Below are positions 17,058 to 29,964 of a DNA stretch of 64,000 nucleotides, one piece after another. The notes below the pieces were generated by a model. That model saw only the letters and a program-made list of their open reading frames with translations. It did no database searches and was not told the origin of the DNA. Origin of the DNA: Dellaglioa algida DSM 15638 (GTDB lineage: Bacteria > Bacillota > Bacilli > Lactobacillales > Lactobacillaceae). Made by a program: the position numbers and the translations under genes. The stretch is taken from assembly GCF_001434695.1 (NCBI RefSeq), contig NZ_AZDI01000004.1, positions 62,001-126,000 on the forward strand, in the 5' to 3' direction. Positions within the stretch are counted from its first letter, which is position 1; the number at the start of each line of letters is the position of its first letter.

Positions 17058-18447
17058 AACCTTCAGGTATATACGCAAGTGATGAGAATTTATTGTACGA
17101 TTTAACAAATAATAATTTAACCGTCCCTCGTTCACCACCACGGTTTTTTTCGATAATAACTTCAACTTCACCAACATTTTGGTCATCTTCATCCCTTGGA
17201 TCAGGCAGATTTCCGTCTTCATCTTCATCCGTATCACGTTCATAATAATCGTCACGGTATAAAAATGCCACAATATCGGCATCTTGTTCAATAGACCCGG
17301 ACTCACGAATATCCGACAAGACTGGTCGTTTATCTTGACGTTGTTCAACGCCACGAGACAATTGAGACAAGGCAATTACCGGAACACTCAATTCTTTCGC
17401 TAACTTCTTCATTTGTCGAGAAATTTCTGATACTTCTTGTTGACGACTTTCACGACCTGAGCCTTCAATTAATTGCAAATAATCGACAACAATTAATCCC
17501 AAACCATTTTTTTCTTTCGCTAAACGACGACATTTTGCACGAATTTCAGCCATTTTTGATCCGGCAGTATCATCGATGAAAATATTTGTTTTTGATAACG
17601 AGTTCATCGCCACGATTAAGTTAGACCACTCAGATTCGTCCAGTTGTCCTGTCCGTAAATGGTTGGCATTAATACTACCCTCAGCACACAACATTCGACT
17701 TACAAGGGATTCTGCTGACATTTCTAAACTAAAAATTGCAACCGATTCGCCCGTTTTAGTCGCTACATTTTGCGCAATATTTAATGCAAAAGCTGTCTTA
17801 CCAACAGCTGGACGAGCAGCCAAAATAATTAATTCATCCGCGTGTAATCCGGCAGTCATCTTATCTAATTCAGGATAACCTGTCGATAATCCTGTAATCG
17901 TGTCGCCTTCTTTAGCTAACTTTTCAATGTTTGTAAACGTGCTTTTTAATACATCCGCAATGGCTTGGAAGCCACTACTATTTCTTTTTTCAGAGACGCT
18001 CATAATTTCACGTTCTGCGTTATCTAAAAGTGTCGCCACATCGTCTTCTTGCGATAAACCTTTTGTCGCAATTGACGTTGCCGTAGCAATTAAACGTCGA
18101 ATCATTGATTTTTCTTCAACAATTTTAGCATAATATTGTACGTTAGCAGCTGTTGGGACAGATCCCGCCAACTCAACAATGTAGCTGACGCCACCAACGT
18201 CATCCATTTGATTCCTGGACGTTAAATTATCTTGAATTGTAACAATATCAATTGCTTCATCCCTGTCATTTAAATCTACCATAGCGGCAAATATTAATTG
18301 ATGACGTCGTTGATAGAAGTCTTCTGGCTCCAAGTATTCCATTGCTTCAATAAGGGCATCACCCTTTAAAAAAACAGCGCCTAAAACAGCTTGTTCCGCT
18401 TCGATATTTTGCGGTGGTGTTTGGTCTGTTAACAGTTCATTATTCAT
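17056..18447 (-). CDS. dnaB: Replicative DNA helicase (DnaB family)
   Basis: A 463-residue hexameric helicase that unwinds the fork 5'-3' (named DnaC in Bacillus). The N-terminal DnaB domain (about 10-110) begins PPQNIEAEQAVLGA. The RecA-like core has Walker A AARPAVGKTAFALN, Walker B GLIVVDYLQLI, and the family motifs EISRQMKKLAKEL and SQLSRGVEQRQDKRP, followed by SDIRESGSIEQDAD. Near the C-terminus there is an acidic insertion (DTDEDEDGNLPDPRDEDD). It lies in the order rpsF-ssb-rpsR-gdpP-rplI-dnaB, common in lactic acid bacteria. Confidence 0.97.
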   Translation of the reverse strand: MNNELLTDQTPPQNIEAEQAVLGAVFLKGDALIEAMEYLEPEDFYQRRHQLIFAAMVDLNDRDEAIDIVTIQDNLTSRNQMDDVGGVSYIVELAGSVPTAANVQYYAKIVEEKSMIRRLIATATSIATKGLSQEDDVATLLDNAEREIMSVSEKRNSSGFQAIADVLKSTFTNIEKLAKEGDTITGLSTGYPELDKMTAGLHADELIILAARPAVGKTAFALNIAQNVATKTGESVAIFSLEMSAESLVSRMLCAEGSINANHLRTGQLDESEWSNLIVAMNSLSKTNIFIDDTAGSKMAEIRAKCRRLAKEKNGLGLIVVDYLQLIEGSGRESRQQEVSEISRQMKKLAKELSVPVIALSQLSRGVEQRQDKRPVLSDIRESGSIEQDADIVAFLYRDDYYERDTDEDEDGNLPDPRDEDDQNVGEVEVIIEKNRGGERGTVKLLFVKSYNKFSSLAYIPEG

Positions 18448-18480
18448 TGTATAGTATTCTCCTTACTTCCAAAATCAAGA

Positions 18481-18518
18481 AAAAAACTGGCGCAAAATCA
18501 ACTTTTGCCCAGTTTTTC
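18481..18518 (-). terminator. rplI intrinsic terminator
   Basis: The stem AAAAACTGG...GCAAAA pairs with TTTTGC...CCAGTTTTT with a small bulge, with T run on the minus strand, 15 bases after the rplI stop. Confidence 0.85.
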
Positions 18519-18532
18519 AAATAAACGCTACT

Positions 18533-18988
18533 TTAGTTATTGGCCGAAACATGCACACGAATCATTGCTGTTACATCGACATGTAATTTCACGGGGACGT
18601 TTGTAAATCCCAAAGCGCGAATTGGTTCTGGTAGTTCAACTTTACGTTTATCAATTTTGATACCGTATTGTTTTTCCATTGCCTGAACGATTTGTTTGCT
18701 GGGAATTGAGCCAAATAAACGACCATCTTCACCGGCTTTAGCTGTTAATTCAACAATTGTTTTATCACTTTCTAAAACAACTTTTTCATCTTTAGCTTCT
18801 TGTAAAACTATTTCAGCTTTTTTTTCTTCAGCCTTTTGTTGGCCTTTTAACGAACTCATAGCTGAGTTTGTTGCCACTTTAGCTTTACCATTTTTAATTA
18901 AAAAGTTTTGTGCGTAACCGCTTGGAACTTCTTTAATTTCTCCACGTTTACCTTTTCCACGGACGTCTTCCAAAAATATAACTTTCAT
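18533..18988 (-). CDS. rplI: 50S ribosomal protein L9 (bL9)
   Basis: A 151-residue ribosomal protein that binds domain V of 23S rRNA near the L1 stalk. The N-terminal domain has the signature [32 protein letters not shown] long connecting helix (about 45-75) and a C-terminal domain with [12 protein letters not shown] follow. Length matches the family. It starts six bases after gdpP, so the two are co-transcribed. Confidence 0.97.
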   Translation of the reverse strand: MKVIFLEDVRGKGKRGEIKEVPSGYAQNFLIKNGKAKVATNSAMSSLKGQQKAEEKKAEIVLQEAKDEKVVLESDKTIVELTAKAGEDGRLFGSIPSKQIVQAMEKQYGIKIDKRKVELPEPIRALGFTNVPVKLHVDVTAMIRVHVSANN

Positions 18989-18994
18989 AATTGA

Positions 18995-21007
18995 TCACTC
19001 CTTAATTTCATCTTTTTTTGTCATTAAAATGCTAACTAATTGTTCTGCGGCTTCACTCACGCTCACGCCGGTTAACTGTGTTGCGGCATTTGATAAATGG
19101 CCGCCGCCACCCATTTGTTCCATAATGACCTGAACATTCGTTTCACCTGTACTTCTGGCTGAAATACTAACACGATTATCTGGTCTTTTTGTTACAACAA
19201 ATGAAGCCGAGACGCCCGAAACAGATAATAACGAATCTGCTGCTTGCGCTGCTGTCACAGGATCATAAATTGTATCATCCTCGCCCACACACAATGCTAA
19301 ATCACTATTTATGAACTCCACTTTATCAATTAAATGATTTCTTTTCAAGTAACTATCAACATTTTCTTTCATAAAGTCTTGAACCATTGTTGCATCGGCT
19401 CCAACGGATCTTAAATAACTAGCTGCATCAAATGTTCGCGTACCCGTTCGTAATGAAAACGACTTTGTATCAATAATAATTCCGGTCAACATTGCAGTTG
19501 CCTCAATTTTATTAATTGGCTCACTATCTTTTGATTGATATTCAAACATTTCAGTAATCAATTCACAAGTCGATGATGCGTAAGGTTCAATGTAAACCAA
19601 CATCGGATTTTCGGGAAACTCTTCACCGCGACGATGATGATCAATAACCATCAAACGATTTTTAAGTTTTTCATACAGTTCCGGGCTTCCAGAAATTGAC
19701 GGTTTAGAGTGATCAACCATTACTAATAAACTTTGTTCCGTCGCTTTTTCTAATGCCTCTTCAGGCGTAATAACATTATATTTAATATCAGGATATTGAT
19801 CCAATTCTTCCATTAGTCGCTGTACATCGGAATGAATAGCCGTTTGATCAAGTACAATCCAACATTTCATATTATTCATTAAAGCAATTCGTCTAATACC
19901 CAGACAGGCACCCACAGAGTCCATATCGGGGCTCTGGTGTCCCATAACGAAAACTTGGTCCAATGGTTTCATAATCTCTTGTAAGGCTTGAGAAATCATT
20001 CTTGCCCGAACTCGAGTCCGTTTTTCCATTGGGTTTGTTTTTCCACCGTAAAATCTTGCTTGTTCTTCGGGTGATTTTACGACAACCTGATCACCGCCTC
20101 GACCTAATGCCAAGTCCAAGTTACTTTGAGCCAATTTTGCGAGTGAATTTAAATCGCCATCACCATACGCAATTCCCATACTCAATGTTAATGGGAAATT
20201 TTGTTTTGACGTTCGATCGCGAATCCGATCTAAAATTTTAAATTTTTCTTCTTCAATTTGTTGCAGAGAATGCGCATGTACTAAGATAAAAAAGCGATCT
20301 GTGTCCGTTCTTTTCAAATACATTCCATAACGACGAGCCCAGTTAGATAGCTCATTTGTGACGAAATTACTTAAATTAGAAACATTTTTATCTGACATCG
20401 ATTGCGTCACTTCGTCGTAGTTATCCAAGAAGACTTGTCCAATAACGACACGTTCTGCCTCAAATTCTTTCTCAATTGCCGAATAACGCGTGACATCCAT
20501 TAGATAAGCAACATGAATATCCTTTTGAATAATCATTTCAAAATCTTTCTCATGCCATGAAACCGTAGCTGCTGTCTTGTTGTCCACATTATTGGTAATA
20601 ATCGTTGCCAACTCTTCATCAACGGCCTCTAATTTCTTACCTAGAACATCATTTTTTTCAAAATAAGGCTGCAGGTAAGGATTAACCCATTCTATTTCGT
20701 TTTGTTCATTGAATATTAAAATACCAATTGGCATTTTAATGAGCGCTTCTTGCTCACCACGTTTAATTCGATATGATAATTCAGATATGTACTCATTCGT
20801 ATTTGCGGTAATTTGGGACATAATATAAATACTTGCACTAGTAGCACCCAGTGCAATGATTAATAACATAAGTCCTAAAAAGAAATTGACCGTAAAAGAC
20901 AGAACAACACTAAATAAAGATAAGATTATAATAAAAATCGCAATCCATCTTAAGCGTTCATTCTTCAAGAAGCTGGGAAGCCTCTCTTTTGAAAGGAACT
21001 TTTTCAT
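18995..21007 (-). CDS. gdpP: Cyclic-di-AMP phosphodiesterase GdpP
   Basis: A 670-residue membrane-bound enzyme that hydrolyses c-di-AMP to pApA and so influences osmotic balance and beta-lactam tolerance. Two membrane helices (about 21-58) are followed by a degenerate PAS domain, a degenerate GGDEF domain (about 170-305) that lacks an intact active site, then DHH and DHHA1 domains. Visible catalytic metal ligands are in VMGHQSPDMDSVGA, LLVMVDHSK and VIDHHRRGEEFP, and the final GGGGHLSNAATQL is the DHHA1 substrate motif. All expected residues appear intact, so the enzyme is probably active. It sits between rpsR and rplI. Confidence 0.96.
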   Translation of the reverse strand: MKKFLSKERLPSFLKNERLRWIAIFIIILSLFSVVLSFTVNFFLGLMLLIIALGATSASIYIMSQITANTNEYISELSYRIKRGEQEALIKMPIGILIFNEQNEIEWVNPYLQPYFEKNDVLGKKLEAVDEELATIITNNVDNKTAATVSWHEKDFEMIIQKDIHVAYLMDVTRYSAIEKEFEAERVVIGQVFLDNYDEVTQSMSDKNVSNLSNFVTNELSNWARRYGMYLKRTDTDRFFILVHAHSLQQIEEEKFKILDRIRDRTSKQNFPLTLSMGIAYGDGDLNSLAKLAQSNLDLALGRGGDQVVVKSPEEQARFYGGKTNPMEKRTRVRARMISQALQEIMKPLDQVFVMGHQSPDMDSVGACLGIRRIALMNNMKCWIVLDQTAIHSDVQRLMEELDQYPDIKYNVITPEEALEKATEQSLLVMVDHSKPSISGSPELYEKLKNRLMVIDHHRRGEEFPENPMLVYIEPYASSTCELITEMFEYQSKDSEPINKIEATAMLTGIIIDTKSFSLRTGTRTFDAASYLRSVGADATMVQDFMKENVDSYLKRNHLIDKVEFINSDLALCVGEDDTIYDPVTAAQAADSLLSVSGVSASFVVTKRPDNRVSISARSTGETNVQVIMEQMGGGGHLSNAATQLTGVSVSEAAEQLVSILMTKKDEIKE

Positions 21008-21088
21008 AGTATCTCCTCATCTTTGAATCCTAGATGTTATCTATTTTATCACATTCCCCATTTTACTGCACAAATCTTGCTAGGGGCA

Positions 21089-21125
21089 CAAAAAAAGAAG
21101 ACTATTTGCATAGTCTTCTTTTTTG
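21089..21125 (-). terminator. rpsF-ssb-rpsR operon terminator
   Basis: A perfect 14-bp inverted repeat (21091-21104 / 21111-21124) with a T run on the minus strand, just after the rpsR stop. Confidence 0.92.
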
Positions 21126-21129
21126 ATTA

Positions 21130-21384
21130 CTATTCTTCTGAAACGAATGGTAATAAGCCCATAATACGTGAGCGTTTGATTGCAATTGTTAAACTGCGTT
21201 GGTTTTTAGCGCTTGTTCCCGTAACACGACGAGGTAAAATCTTACCACGTTCTGAAATGAAACGTTTTAACAAGTCTGTATCTTTGTAATCGATATAATC
21301 GATATGGTTAGCTGCGATGAAGTCGACTTTACGACGACGACGTGCGCCACCGCCACCACCTCTACGTTGTTGTTGTTGTGCCAT
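21130..21384 (-). CDS. rpsR: 30S ribosomal protein S18 (bS18)
   Basis: An 84-residue protein that pairs with S6 on the 30S platform. A basic Gly/Arg-rich N-terminal tail ([19 protein letters not shown]) is followed by the S18 core with [50 protein letters not shown]. It is the last gene of rpsF-ssb-rpsR, 18 bases after ssb. The poly-Gln/Gly tail is longer than in Bacillus but common in lactobacilli. Confidence 0.97.
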   Translation of the reverse strand: MAQQQQRRGGGGGARRRRKVDFIAANHIDYIDYKDTDLLKRFISERGKILPRRVTGTSAKNQRSLTIAIKRSRIMGLLPFVSEE

Positions 21385-21402
21385 GTGAGTTTCCTCCTCT
21401 AA

Positions 21403-21936
21403 TTAGAATGGTAGATCGTCATCAGAAATATCAATTTGTTGGCCATTATTTGCAAATGGATCAACCGCTGCTGAATCGTTTGTTTGCGTTGTGTTTGAAT
21501 TATTATTCGAACTTGCGCCACCGAACGGGTTAGCATTGTTATTTGATGATGAAGATGAACTTGATTGAGGAGCGCTGCTTTGATTATTAGCGTTATCTTG
21601 TTGTTGGCCTGATTGAGATTTTGATTCAAGCAACGAAAAGTTTTCTACGACAACTTCAGTAACATAAACGCGGGTTCCTTGTTGGTTATCATATGAACGT
21701 GTTTGAATACGTCCATCGACACCAATTAATGAACCTTTATGCGTAAAGTTAGCAAAATTCTCGGCTGCTTTTCGCCAGATAACACAGCTGATAAAATCGG
21801 CTTCACGTTCGCCAGAAGCGTTCGTGAATTGTCGATTAACTGCAACTGTAAAAGTTGCAACTGCAGCACCACTAGCTGTGTAGCGTAAATCAGGGTCTCT
21901 TGTTAAACGTCCGACAAGTACTGTTCTATTAATCAT
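21403..21936 (-). CDS. ssb: Single-stranded DNA-binding protein
   Basis: A 177-residue SSB. The OB fold (about residues 1-105) starts [20 protein letters not shown] and has [50 protein letters not shown] flexible Gln/Asn/Ser-rich linker ends in the acidic tip DISDDDLPF, which recruits replication and repair partners. It lies between rpsF and rpsR as usual in Firmicutes. Confidence 0.97.
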   Translation of the reverse strand: MINRTVLVGRLTRDPDLRYTASGAAVATFTVAVNRQFTNASGEREADFISCVIWRKAAENFANFTHKGSLIGVDGRIQTRSYDNQQGTRVYVTEVVVENFSLLESKSQSGQQQDNANNQSSAPQSSSSSSSNNNANPFGGASSNNNSNTTQTNDSAAVDPFANNGQQIDISDDDLPF

Positions 21937-21974
21937 AATGTATTGCTCCTCCCTGTTATTTTATTAAAAATGAA

Positions 21975-22268
21975 TTATTTTTCATCTCTGTTAATGATCA
22001 TATGACGCAAAATTCCTTCGTTAATCTTTGAAAGACGATCAAATTCGTTAATTGCGATATCATCGTTGGCTGTAGCATTAATGATATGGTAGATACCTTC
22101 ATTATAACCGCTGATTTCGTATGCAAGACGACGTTTTGACCAGTCTTTTGAAGTAACGATTTCTGCACCATTACTTGTTAAGATACCATCGAAACGTTCG
22201 ATCAAAGCTGCTTTAGCTGCTTCATCAAGATCGGTACGGATGATATAAGTAATTTCATATTTACTCAT
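21975..22268 (-). CDS. rpsF: 30S ribosomal protein S6 (bS6)
   Basis: A 97-residue protein with the ferredoxin-like S6 fold: opening [23 protein letters not shown], middle [26 protein letters not shown] and end [18 protein letters not shown]. It heads the rpsF-ssb-rpsR operon. Its 5' leader has a stable hairpin (22298-22319) next to the ribosome site, a place where S6:S18 autoregulation acts in many bacteria. Confidence 0.97.
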   Translation of the reverse strand: MSKYEITYIIRTDLDEAAKAALIERFDGILTSNGAEIVTSKDWSKRRLAYEISGYNEGIYHIINATANDDIAINEFDRLSKINEGILRHMIINRDEK

Positions 22269-22297
22269 GACTGTTTACACCTCCTTATGGACTTTAG

Positions 22298-22319
22298 GTC
22301 CTTACCTCGTGGTAAGAAC
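22298..22319 (-). promoter_or_regulatory. rpsF leader hairpin
   Basis: On the minus strand a 9-bp stem (one G-U pair) with tetraloop ACGA lies about 15 bases upstream of the AGGAGG of rpsF. An S6:S18 leader regulator is the likely explanation, but I could not match the conserved loop residues of that element with certainty. Confidence 0.5.
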
Positions 22320-22393
22320 AAGGAAAGTTATCTATTTAATGCCATAGACACTTACGAACTAAAATTATATCACTGCCATTCGCTTAAAGCAAG

Positions 22394-22444
22394 AAAATCC
22401 TAATTAACTACACACTGATTAAGTACGCGGTTAATTAGGATTTT
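22394..22444 (-). terminator. gyrA intrinsic terminator
   Basis: A 15-bp inverted repeat (22394-22408 / 22430-22444) with a 21-base loop and T run on the minus strand, 20 bases after the gyrA stop. Confidence 0.85.
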
Positions 22445-22464
22445 ATTTTAATTTTTAAAAATTT

Positions 22465-24972
22465 TTATTCTGGATCAATTGTTTCGGCTTCGACGTTTGG
22501 CACATCTTCATCCAAAACGACTGTTGTTTCTTCAGGAGCAGCCTCTACTTTAGCCATTGTTGCAACTTTAGCATTTTCATCAATTCGAATTAAATGAACC
22601 CCTAAAGTAGCACGACCCGTTTTCGAGACGTTTTTCACATTAAAGCGAATCATAACGCCTTGATCAGTGATTAACATAATATCTTCATCACCTTGAACGG
22701 TTGCTAATCCAGCAATTGGCCCATTCTTTTCAGATATATTGGCTGTCTTAATCCCTTTTCCACCACGTCCTTTAATTGCGTAAGCAGAAGCAGGTGTTTG
22801 TTTACCATATCCTTTTTCAGAAATAATAAAGACATGGCTATCAGCAGCTAATAAATCAGCGCCAACAACGTAATCGCCTTCTCTTAAACGAATACCACGA
22901 ACACCAGAAGCAGAACGACCCATTGAACGAACATCATTCTCAGCAAATGATACAGCATACCCTAGATGCGTTCCAATAATCATATTCTGTGAGCCATCCG
23001 TAATTGCAACGTTGATTAATTCATCTTCGTCATGCAATTTAATCGCTTTTAACCCATTATTTCTAATGTTAGAGAATTCTGAAACTGGTGTCCGTTTAAC
23101 CGTTCCGTTAAGCGTTGTAAAGAAAAGATAACGTTCATCATTTTCTTGTTTGCTTACGTTAATAACGGCTTGGATTTTTTCACCAGAATTAACCCCTAAG
23201 AGATTAATGACGGGAATTCCCTTGGCTGTACGACCATATTCAGGAATTTCATATCCCTTCATACGGTAAACTTTACCAGCATTGGTAAAGAAGAGTAAAG
23301 TATCATGCGTTGATGTCGACACGAGATGTTCAATAAAGTCATCATCGTGAACGCCCATCCCTTGAACACCACGTCCGCCACGGTTTTGTGCCTTAAACTC
23401 ATCCGTTGGAAGTCGTTTAACATAACCATTATGAGTTAATGTGATCATCACTTCTTCTTCTTCAATCAAATCTTCATCTTCAAGATTTAACACCTCGCCA
23501 ATTAATAGCTCAGTACGACGTTCATCGCCAAATTTGGCTTGTAAATCTAACAATTCTTGATAGATAATATCATGAATTCGAGAATCATTGGCCAAGATAT
23601 CTTCAAAATCGGCAATTGAGGCCATTAAGTTTTGATATTCTTCTTCAATTTTTTCACGTTCCAAGCCAGTTAAACGAACCAATCGCATATCTAAGATAGC
23701 TTGAGCTTGTTTATCTGATAATCCATAGTTGCCCATCAATTGATTCTTAGCAAGCTCACCCGTATTTGAACTACGAATAATTCTGATAATTTCATCAATG
23801 TGATCAAGCGCAATTCGTAATCCTTCAAGGATATGTGCACGGGCACGAGCCTTTTTCAATTCAAATTGCGTACGACGACGGATAACTTTTTCTTGATGTT
23901 CAAGGTAATAAACAAGCATTTCCTTTAAACTCAAGACTTTAGGAATACCATTAACAATTGCCAACATGTTAAAACTAAATGATGTTTGTAATAACGTTAA
24001 TTTATAAAGGTTATTCAACACAACTGAGGCGCTCATATCACGACGAATATCAATCACAATTCGTAATCCTTCACGATCGGATTCATCATTAATATCAGTA
24101 ATACCTTCAATTTTTTTATCACGAGCTAAGTCAGCAATTCGTTCAATTAAACGTGCTTTGTTGACCATGTATGGTAATTCATCAACGATGATACGTTCCT
24201 TACCATTTTTTTGTTCTTCAATTTCTACTTTTGAGCGAATTGTAATTGTGCCTTTACCCGTTTCATAAGCCTTACGAATACCGGATTTACCTAAAACGGT
24301 TGCTCCAGTAGGAAAATCAGGTCCAGGAATAGCTTCCATTAAATCAGCCACAGTTGCATCAGGATTATCCATTAAGATATGTAATCCAGAAATAACTTCT
24401 GACAAATTATGTGGTGGAATATTCGTTGTCATACCAACGGCAATACCCGTAGCACCATTGACTAGTAAGTTAGGAAAACGCGCAGGTAAAACAACTGGTT
24501 CATGTTCACTACCATCGTAATTATCCATGAAATCAATCGTATCTTTATTGATATCACGCATCATTTCAACGGCAATCTTACTCATTCTAGCTTCGGTATA
24601 ACGCATAGCAGCAGCTCCATCACCATCGACAGAACCAAAGTTACCATGACCATCAACCAGCATATAACGATAACTAAAATCTTGAGCCATACGAACCATC
24701 GCTTCATAAATTGATGAGTCACCATGAGGATGATACTTACCCATAACGTCCCCAACGATTCTAGCTGATTTTTTGTATGGTTTATCAGGCGTGATCCCCA
24801 GTTCACTCATACCATATAGAATACGACGATGAACAGGTTTCAACCCATCACGAACATCGGGAAGCGCACGGGCAACAATAACACTCATAGCGTAATCCAA
24901 GAACGATTTTTTCATTTCTCCGGAAAGATTAACATCTGTTATCCGGCTTGTAGTTGGTAGTTCTTCTGCCAA
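22465..24972 (-). CDS. gyrA: DNA gyrase subunit A
   Basis: An 835-residue breakage-reunion subunit of gyrase. The N-terminal catalytic part contains [29 protein letters not shown]-type sequence; the active-site tyrosine lies in the [11 protein letters not shown] motif. The quinolone-resistance region reads GDSSIYEA, with the wild-type Ser and Glu. The C-terminal six-blade DNA-wrapping domain has the GyrA box ([11 protein letters not shown]). The start codon is TTG (24970-24972), with GGAGG nine bases upstream. It follows gyrB by 29 bases. Confidence 0.98.
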   Translation of the reverse strand: MAEELPTTSRITDVNLSGEMKKSFLDYAMSVIVARALPDVRDGLKPVHRRILYGMSELGITPDKPYKKSARIVGDVMGKYHPHGDSSIYEAMVRMAQDFSYRYMLVDGHGNFGSVDGDGAAAMRYTEARMSKIAVEMMRDINKDTIDFMDNYDGSEHEPVVLPARFPNLLVNGATGIAVGMTTNIPPHNLSEVISGLHILMDNPDATVADLMEAIPGPDFPTGATVLGKSGIRKAYETGKGTITIRSKVEIEEQKNGKERIIVDELPYMVNKARLIERIADLARDKKIEGITDINDESDREGLRIVIDIRRDMSASVVLNNLYKLTLLQTSFSFNMLAIVNGIPKVLSLKEMLVYYLEHQEKVIRRRTQFELKKARARAHILEGLRIALDHIDEIIRIIRSSNTGELAKNQLMGNYGLSDKQAQAILDMRLVRLTGLEREKIEEEYQNLMASIADFEDILANDSRIHDIIYQELLDLQAKFGDERRTELLIGEVLNLEDEDLIEEEEVMITLTHNGYVKRLPTDEFKAQNRGGRGVQGMGVHDDDFIEHLVSTSTHDTLLFFTNAGKVYRMKGYEIPEYGRTAKGIPVINLLGVNSGEKIQAVINVSKQENDERYLFFTTLNGTVKRTPVSEFSNIRNNGLKAIKLHDEDELINVAITDGSQNMIIGTHLGYAVSFAENDVRSMGRSASGVRGIRLREGDYVVGADLLAADSHVFIISEKGYGKQTPASAYAIKGRGGKGIKTANISEKNGPIAGLATVQGDEDIMLITDQGVMIRFNVKNVSKTGRATLGVHLIRIDENAKVATMAKVEAAPEETTVVLDEDVPNVEAETIDPE

Positions 24973-25001
24973 AATACTCGACCTCCTTTACGACTAAATT
25001 G

Positions 25002-28092
<3,091 letters not shown>

Positions 28093-28100
28093 GGATAAGC

Positions 28101-28328
28101 CTACTTTTCGTCCATTGAATGCATCGTAATAATTGCAATGCCTGGTACTTCAATGACATCCCCAGGATATAATTTACGTCCACGTCGATCTTCTAATTCG
28201 CCGTTCACAAGCACTTCGTTCTCACGTAAAAACCATTTTGCTTCGCCACCAGAATTAATAATTGTTTCTGATTTCAAGACCTGTTGCAACATCATATAAG
28301 GTGTTTCTAAATAAATATCTGATTTCAA
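28101..28328 (-). CDS. yaaA: S4-domain RNA-binding protein YaaA
   Basis: A 75-residue S4-like protein between dnaN and recF, as in other Firmicutes. Conserved S4 features are LKSETIINSGGEAKWFLRENEVLVNGELEDRRGRKLYPGDVIEV. It is implicated in ribosome assembly in Bacillus. The start is uncertain: the frame opens with ATG at 28346, but GGAGG lies just inside that and TTG at 28328 matches homologue lengths with 11-base spacing. The promoter -10 (28361-28366) would leave almost no leader for the longer form, which supports TTG. Confidence 0.85.
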   Translation of the reverse strand: MKSDIYLETPYMMLQQVLKSETIINSGGEAKWFLRENEVLVNGELEDRRGRKLYPGDVIEVPGIAIITMHSMDEK

Positions 28329-28360
28329 ATCGTCGTCAACCTCCATTTTCTTCTTTTTTC

Positions 28361-28389
28361 ATTATACCTTTTTTTATGCAAAATTACAA
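28361..28389 (-). promoter_or_regulatory. Promoter of the yaaA-recF-gyrB-gyrA operon
   Basis: On the minus strand: TTGTAA (28384-28389), 17 bp, TATAAT (28361-28366). The rest of the 300-bp gap to dnaN is very AT-rich, with a tandem 9-bp repeat GCGATTTAA at 28409-28426 just upstream of the -35. No gene is seen in it. Confidence 0.8.
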
Positions 28390-28573
28390 TTTGACATCTC
28401 ATTTTAAGGCGATTTAAGCGATTTAATTTTTATTTAGTCCTTTTACTCTCAAAATGCTAAAAAGGCCATATTTTTAATTAATTGACTAAAATCCGCTATC
28501 AGTTCTTTTTTTTTAGTAAAACCAAACTCTAAACGCCATTTCTATCAATTTTTAGGTTTAAGGTTTAATTGAT

Positions 28574-28626
28574 AAAAAAATAGAGTGAAAAATCGTTAAT
28601 TAAAACGACTTTTCACTCTATTTTCA
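28574..28626 (-). terminator. dnaN intrinsic terminator
   Basis: A long inverted repeat (about 18 bp: AATAGAGTGAAAA...CGTT with AACG...TTTTCACTCTATT) and a T run on the minus strand, 26 bases after dnaN. Confidence 0.9.
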
Positions 28627-28651
28627 TAAATTACCGTTATCTAATGGACAA

Positions 28652-29791
28652 TTAGAATGTACGAACGGGTGTAATTAATTGAATAAATTGTGTTGTATCT
28701 TCAGTTGGTACCAAAGTAAAAGGTCTCAATGGTTGTGTAAAGGCAACTTTAATTTCAGTTTGGCCAAATGAACGCAATGCATCTTTCATATAATCTGGAT
28801 TAAATGAAATTTCAAGATCATTTCCTGATAAGTTACTGAATTCCAACGCTTCTTCAACATTACCAACATCAGGTGAATTACTATAAATAACAACTTTTTG
28901 TTCTGCGGCGTTAATCGCAAGTTTAACAACATTATTACGACTCTCATGTGATAACAATGAAGCACGTTCAATTGCTGATAACAGTTTTGGTGCACTAAAT
29001 TCAATACCTGTAGCAGATTCATTAGGAATTAAACGACTTGTATCGGGATAATTACCTTCTAATAAACGCGAATAGAATGAGGTGTTACCAAGAATAAAGA
29101 GTACTTGGTTTTCCGAGATACGCATTTCAATATCTGGATTTGAATCATCAATCATTCGTGATAATTCAACCAATGACTTACCTGGAATAATAACATCATA
29201 CTTGGAATCATTAGCGCCTTGTAATGTAATTTTACGTTGGCTTAATCGATGACTATCCGTTGCCACAGCCAAGAATTCACCATTTTCGATTACAAAATGG
29301 ACACCCGTCAAAATAGGACGACTTTCTTGGTTTGAAACTGCGATAACGGTTTGGCTAATAATCTGTTTTAAAATTGAACCAGAGAAGATTAAATTATCAT
29401 CCGTATCAATTTCTGGTAAATGAGGATAATTATTAGCATCTAGCCCATTAATATTAAAAGAAGCTGATCCTGAAGTGATTTCAGTTTGGTAACCGTCAGT
29501 TACAGTTAATGAAAATGTATCTTGTGGTAATTTTTTAACAATTTCACTGAAAAAACGAGCGGGTAAGACAATTTCGCCAGTTGATTCAATAGTTAAATTA
29601 TTAGCTTCATCTTCAACAGATAAAAAAGTTTCGATTGAAACATCGGCATCGCTTCCTGTTAAAAGTAATCCAGAAGCAGTTAAAACGACTTTAATACCCG
29701 TTAATATAGGAATCGTCGTTTTTGAAGAAATGGCTCTTTGAACATCTGTTAATTGTTTAATAAAAGCGGATCGATTAATTGTAAATTCCAT
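28652..29791 (-). CDS. dnaN: DNA polymerase III sliding clamp (beta subunit)
   Basis: A 379-residue three-domain clamp that holds DNA polymerase on the template. It begins MEFTINRSAFIKQLTDVQRAISSKTTIPILTGI and ends with the partner-binding pocket and PLRPFTL...QLITPVRTF typical of DnaN. The ribosome site is GGAGG. It follows dnaA with a 173-bp gap that holds DnaA boxes and a probable unwinding element. Confidence 0.98.
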   Translation of the reverse strand: MEFTINRSAFIKQLTDVQRAISSKTTIPILTGIKVVLTASGLLLTGSDADVSIETFLSVEDEANNLTIESTGEIVLPARFFSEIVKKLPQDTFSLTVTDGYQTEITSGSASFNINGLDANNYPHLPEIDTDDNLIFSGSILKQIISQTVIAVSNQESRPILTGVHFVIENGEFLAVATDSHRLSQRKITLQGANDSKYDVIIPGKSLVELSRMIDDSNPDIEMRISENQVLFILGNTSFYSRLLEGNYPDTSRLIPNESATGIEFSAPKLLSAIERASLLSHESRNNVVKLAINAAEQKVVIYSNSPDVGNVEEALEFSNLSGNDLEISFNPDYMKDALRSFGQTEIKVAFTQPLRPFTLVPTEDTTQFIQLITPVRTF

Positions 29792-29810
29792 AGTGAAACC
29801 TCCGGTGAGT

Positions 29811-29957
29811 TTAGTTATTAATTAAGTAATAAAAGAATAGAAGCAGTAGTAGGGCCTGTTAATCATGTTAAGAAATAGGTTGGGACCGTATGAATAAAAG
29901 CATCCACATGTGGATAACCTGTGAGTAAATAAACTGTTTTATCCACAGTCATCCACA
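29811..29957. other. oriC part 2: dnaA-dnaN spacer with DnaA boxes and candidate unwinding site
   Basis: DnaA boxes are at 29909-29917 (minus TTATCCACA), 29939-29947 (TTATCCACA) and 29949-29957 (TCATCCACA). The first box lies in a perfect 14-bp palindrome (29902-29915). Next to the AT-rich 29811-29840 is CAGTAGTAGGGCC (29844-29856). Read 3'-5' it gives GAT-GAT-GAC after a GC block, like the DnaA-trio element of Bacillus. Confidence 0.75.
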
Positions 29958-29964
29958 AACTAGA

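Noticed and set aside
21023-21289. Plus-strand 88-codon ORF across rpsR
   Set aside because: It is antisense to rpsR and its terminator; the translation resembles no protein family.
28409-28426. Tandem GCGATTTAA repeat upstream of the yaaA promoter as a regulator box
   Set aside because: A 9-bp period does not fit common regulator geometry and the region is low complexity; kept only as a note in the promoter entry.
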